Shown in pieces: positions 4,656 to 5,000 of a stretch of DNA of 5,000 nt. The notes under the pieces are model-generated. The model made no database searches. It was not told where the DNA came from and saw only the letters and a list, made by a program, of their open reading frames with translations. Origin of the DNA: Scatosoma sp045656625 (lineage in GTDB: Bacteria; Bacillota; Clostridia; Christensenellales; Borkfalkiaceae). The stretch's first letter is position 1; each line of letters starts with the position of its first letter. Made by a program: the position numbers and the translations under genes. Where the stretch lies: contig JAZORL010000170.1 in assembly GCA_045656625.1 (NCBI GenBank), positions 1-5,000 of the forward strand. The letters run 5' to 3'.

Positions 4656-5000
4656 TTATTTAAGTTCAGCGGTAGCGCCAGCTTCTTTAAGCTTGTTAAC
4701 GAGTTCTTCAGCATCAGCTTTGGGAGCGTTTTCTTTGATAACGCCCATAGCTTCAACTGCTTTCTTCGCATCAGCAAGACCAAGACCCGTTGCTTCTTTA
4801 ACAACTTTGATAACAGCGATCTTGTTAGCGCCGATATCTTTAAGAACAACGTCGAATTCCGTCTTTTCTTCTACTGCGGGAGCTGCTTCTGCTGCGCCAC
4901 CTGCTGCGGGAGCTGCTGCAACTGCTGCGCTTACGCCGAATTCTGCTTCAAGTGCTTTTACAAGTTCGTTCAATTCAAGAACGGTCATAGCTTTTACTTC
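4656..5000 (-). CDS. rplL: 50S ribosomal protein L7/L12 (5' end cut by right window edge)
   Basis: L7/L12 forms the multi-copy stalk of the large subunit that recruits and stimulates translational GTPases. 114 residues are visible. Before the internal Met at 4988 the frame continues open as EVKA to the window edge, which fits the family's N-terminal dimerisation helix, so about 15-20 residues are missing. Visible parts are MTVLELNELVKALEAEFGVS (dimerisation domain), an Ala/Gly/Pro flexible hinge, and the C-terminal globular domain (EFDVVLKDIGANKIAVIKVV, then EATGLGLADAKKAVEAM, ending AGATAELK). The usual APK-VKEG loop of the globular domain reads AMGVIKEN here, a mild variation at unchanged length. 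It is followed directly by a terminator, so it ends its transcript; rplJ is expected just upstream, outside the window. Confidence 0.97.
   Translation of the reverse strand, partial: EVKAMTVLELNELVKALEAEFGVSAAVAAAPAAGGAAEAAPAVEEKTEFDVVLKDIGANKIAVIKVVKEATGLGLADAKKAVEAMGVIKENAPKADAEELVNKLKEAGATAELK

Noticed and set aside
4535..4849. A 104-codon minus-strand open frame rich in Leu and Lys
   Set aside because: It is a frame-shifted reading of rplL that runs through its terminator.
1..5000. CRISPR arrays, tRNA genes, insertion sequences, attachment sites, toxin-antitoxin or defence genes
   Set aside because: I looked for regularly spaced repeats, cloverleaf-like segments, terminal inverted repeats and typical motifs and saw none.

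Overview
The window looks like ordinary core chromosome of a low-to-mid-GC Bacillota, most likely an uncultured, Clostridia-like gut lineage. This is inferred from strong GGAGG-type ribosome binding sites, SigA-type promoters (TTGACA/TATAAT), compact intergenic regions with intrinsic terminators, a RuvX/DUF1292 pair typical of Firmicutes, and clostridial-looking ribosomal proteins. I cannot fix the genus. No phage, transposon, CRISPR array, tRNA or rRNA is visible.

Layout, left to right. (1) The first 37 codons of rpsB (ribosomal protein S2) run off the left edge on the minus strand. They are preceded by a roughly 110-nt leader with a foldable stem, a sigma-A promoter, and the terminator of the upstream gene. 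(2) ruvX (yqgF) on the minus strand is continuous in frame with a DUF1292 (YrzB-like) domain. A strong internal Shine-Dalgarno and ATG remain at the domain boundary, and a near-ideal extended -10 sits directly against the ruvX start codon. (3) A small YtxH-like membrane protein on the plus strand converges on (4) a minus-strand protein with two Myb/HTH-like repeats and a C-terminal coiled coil; they share a bidirectional terminator. (5) An unrecognised 298-residue plus-strand protein diverges from (4). It is followed by (6) a 77-residue plus-strand protein with its own TTGACA/TATAAT promoter. (7) A minus-strand exported, probably lipid-anchored, cyclophilin-like protein converges on (6) and shares a terminator with it. 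(8) rplL (ribosomal protein L7/L12) on the minus strand enters from the right edge and ends in a strong terminator.

The genes look like independent short transcription units rather than one pathway. Two serve the ribosome (rpsB, rplL). RuvX is linked to 16S rRNA end maturation or recombination. The others are a membrane small protein, a putative DNA-binding protein, an envelope protein and two unknowns. I see no convincing new multi-gene system. The points most worth a second look are the RuvX-DUF1292 fusion with its internal start, the possible leaderless ruvX transcript, the structured rpsB leader, the double-HTH plus coiled-coil protein, and the cyclophilin-like lipoprotein that has lost key active-site residues.
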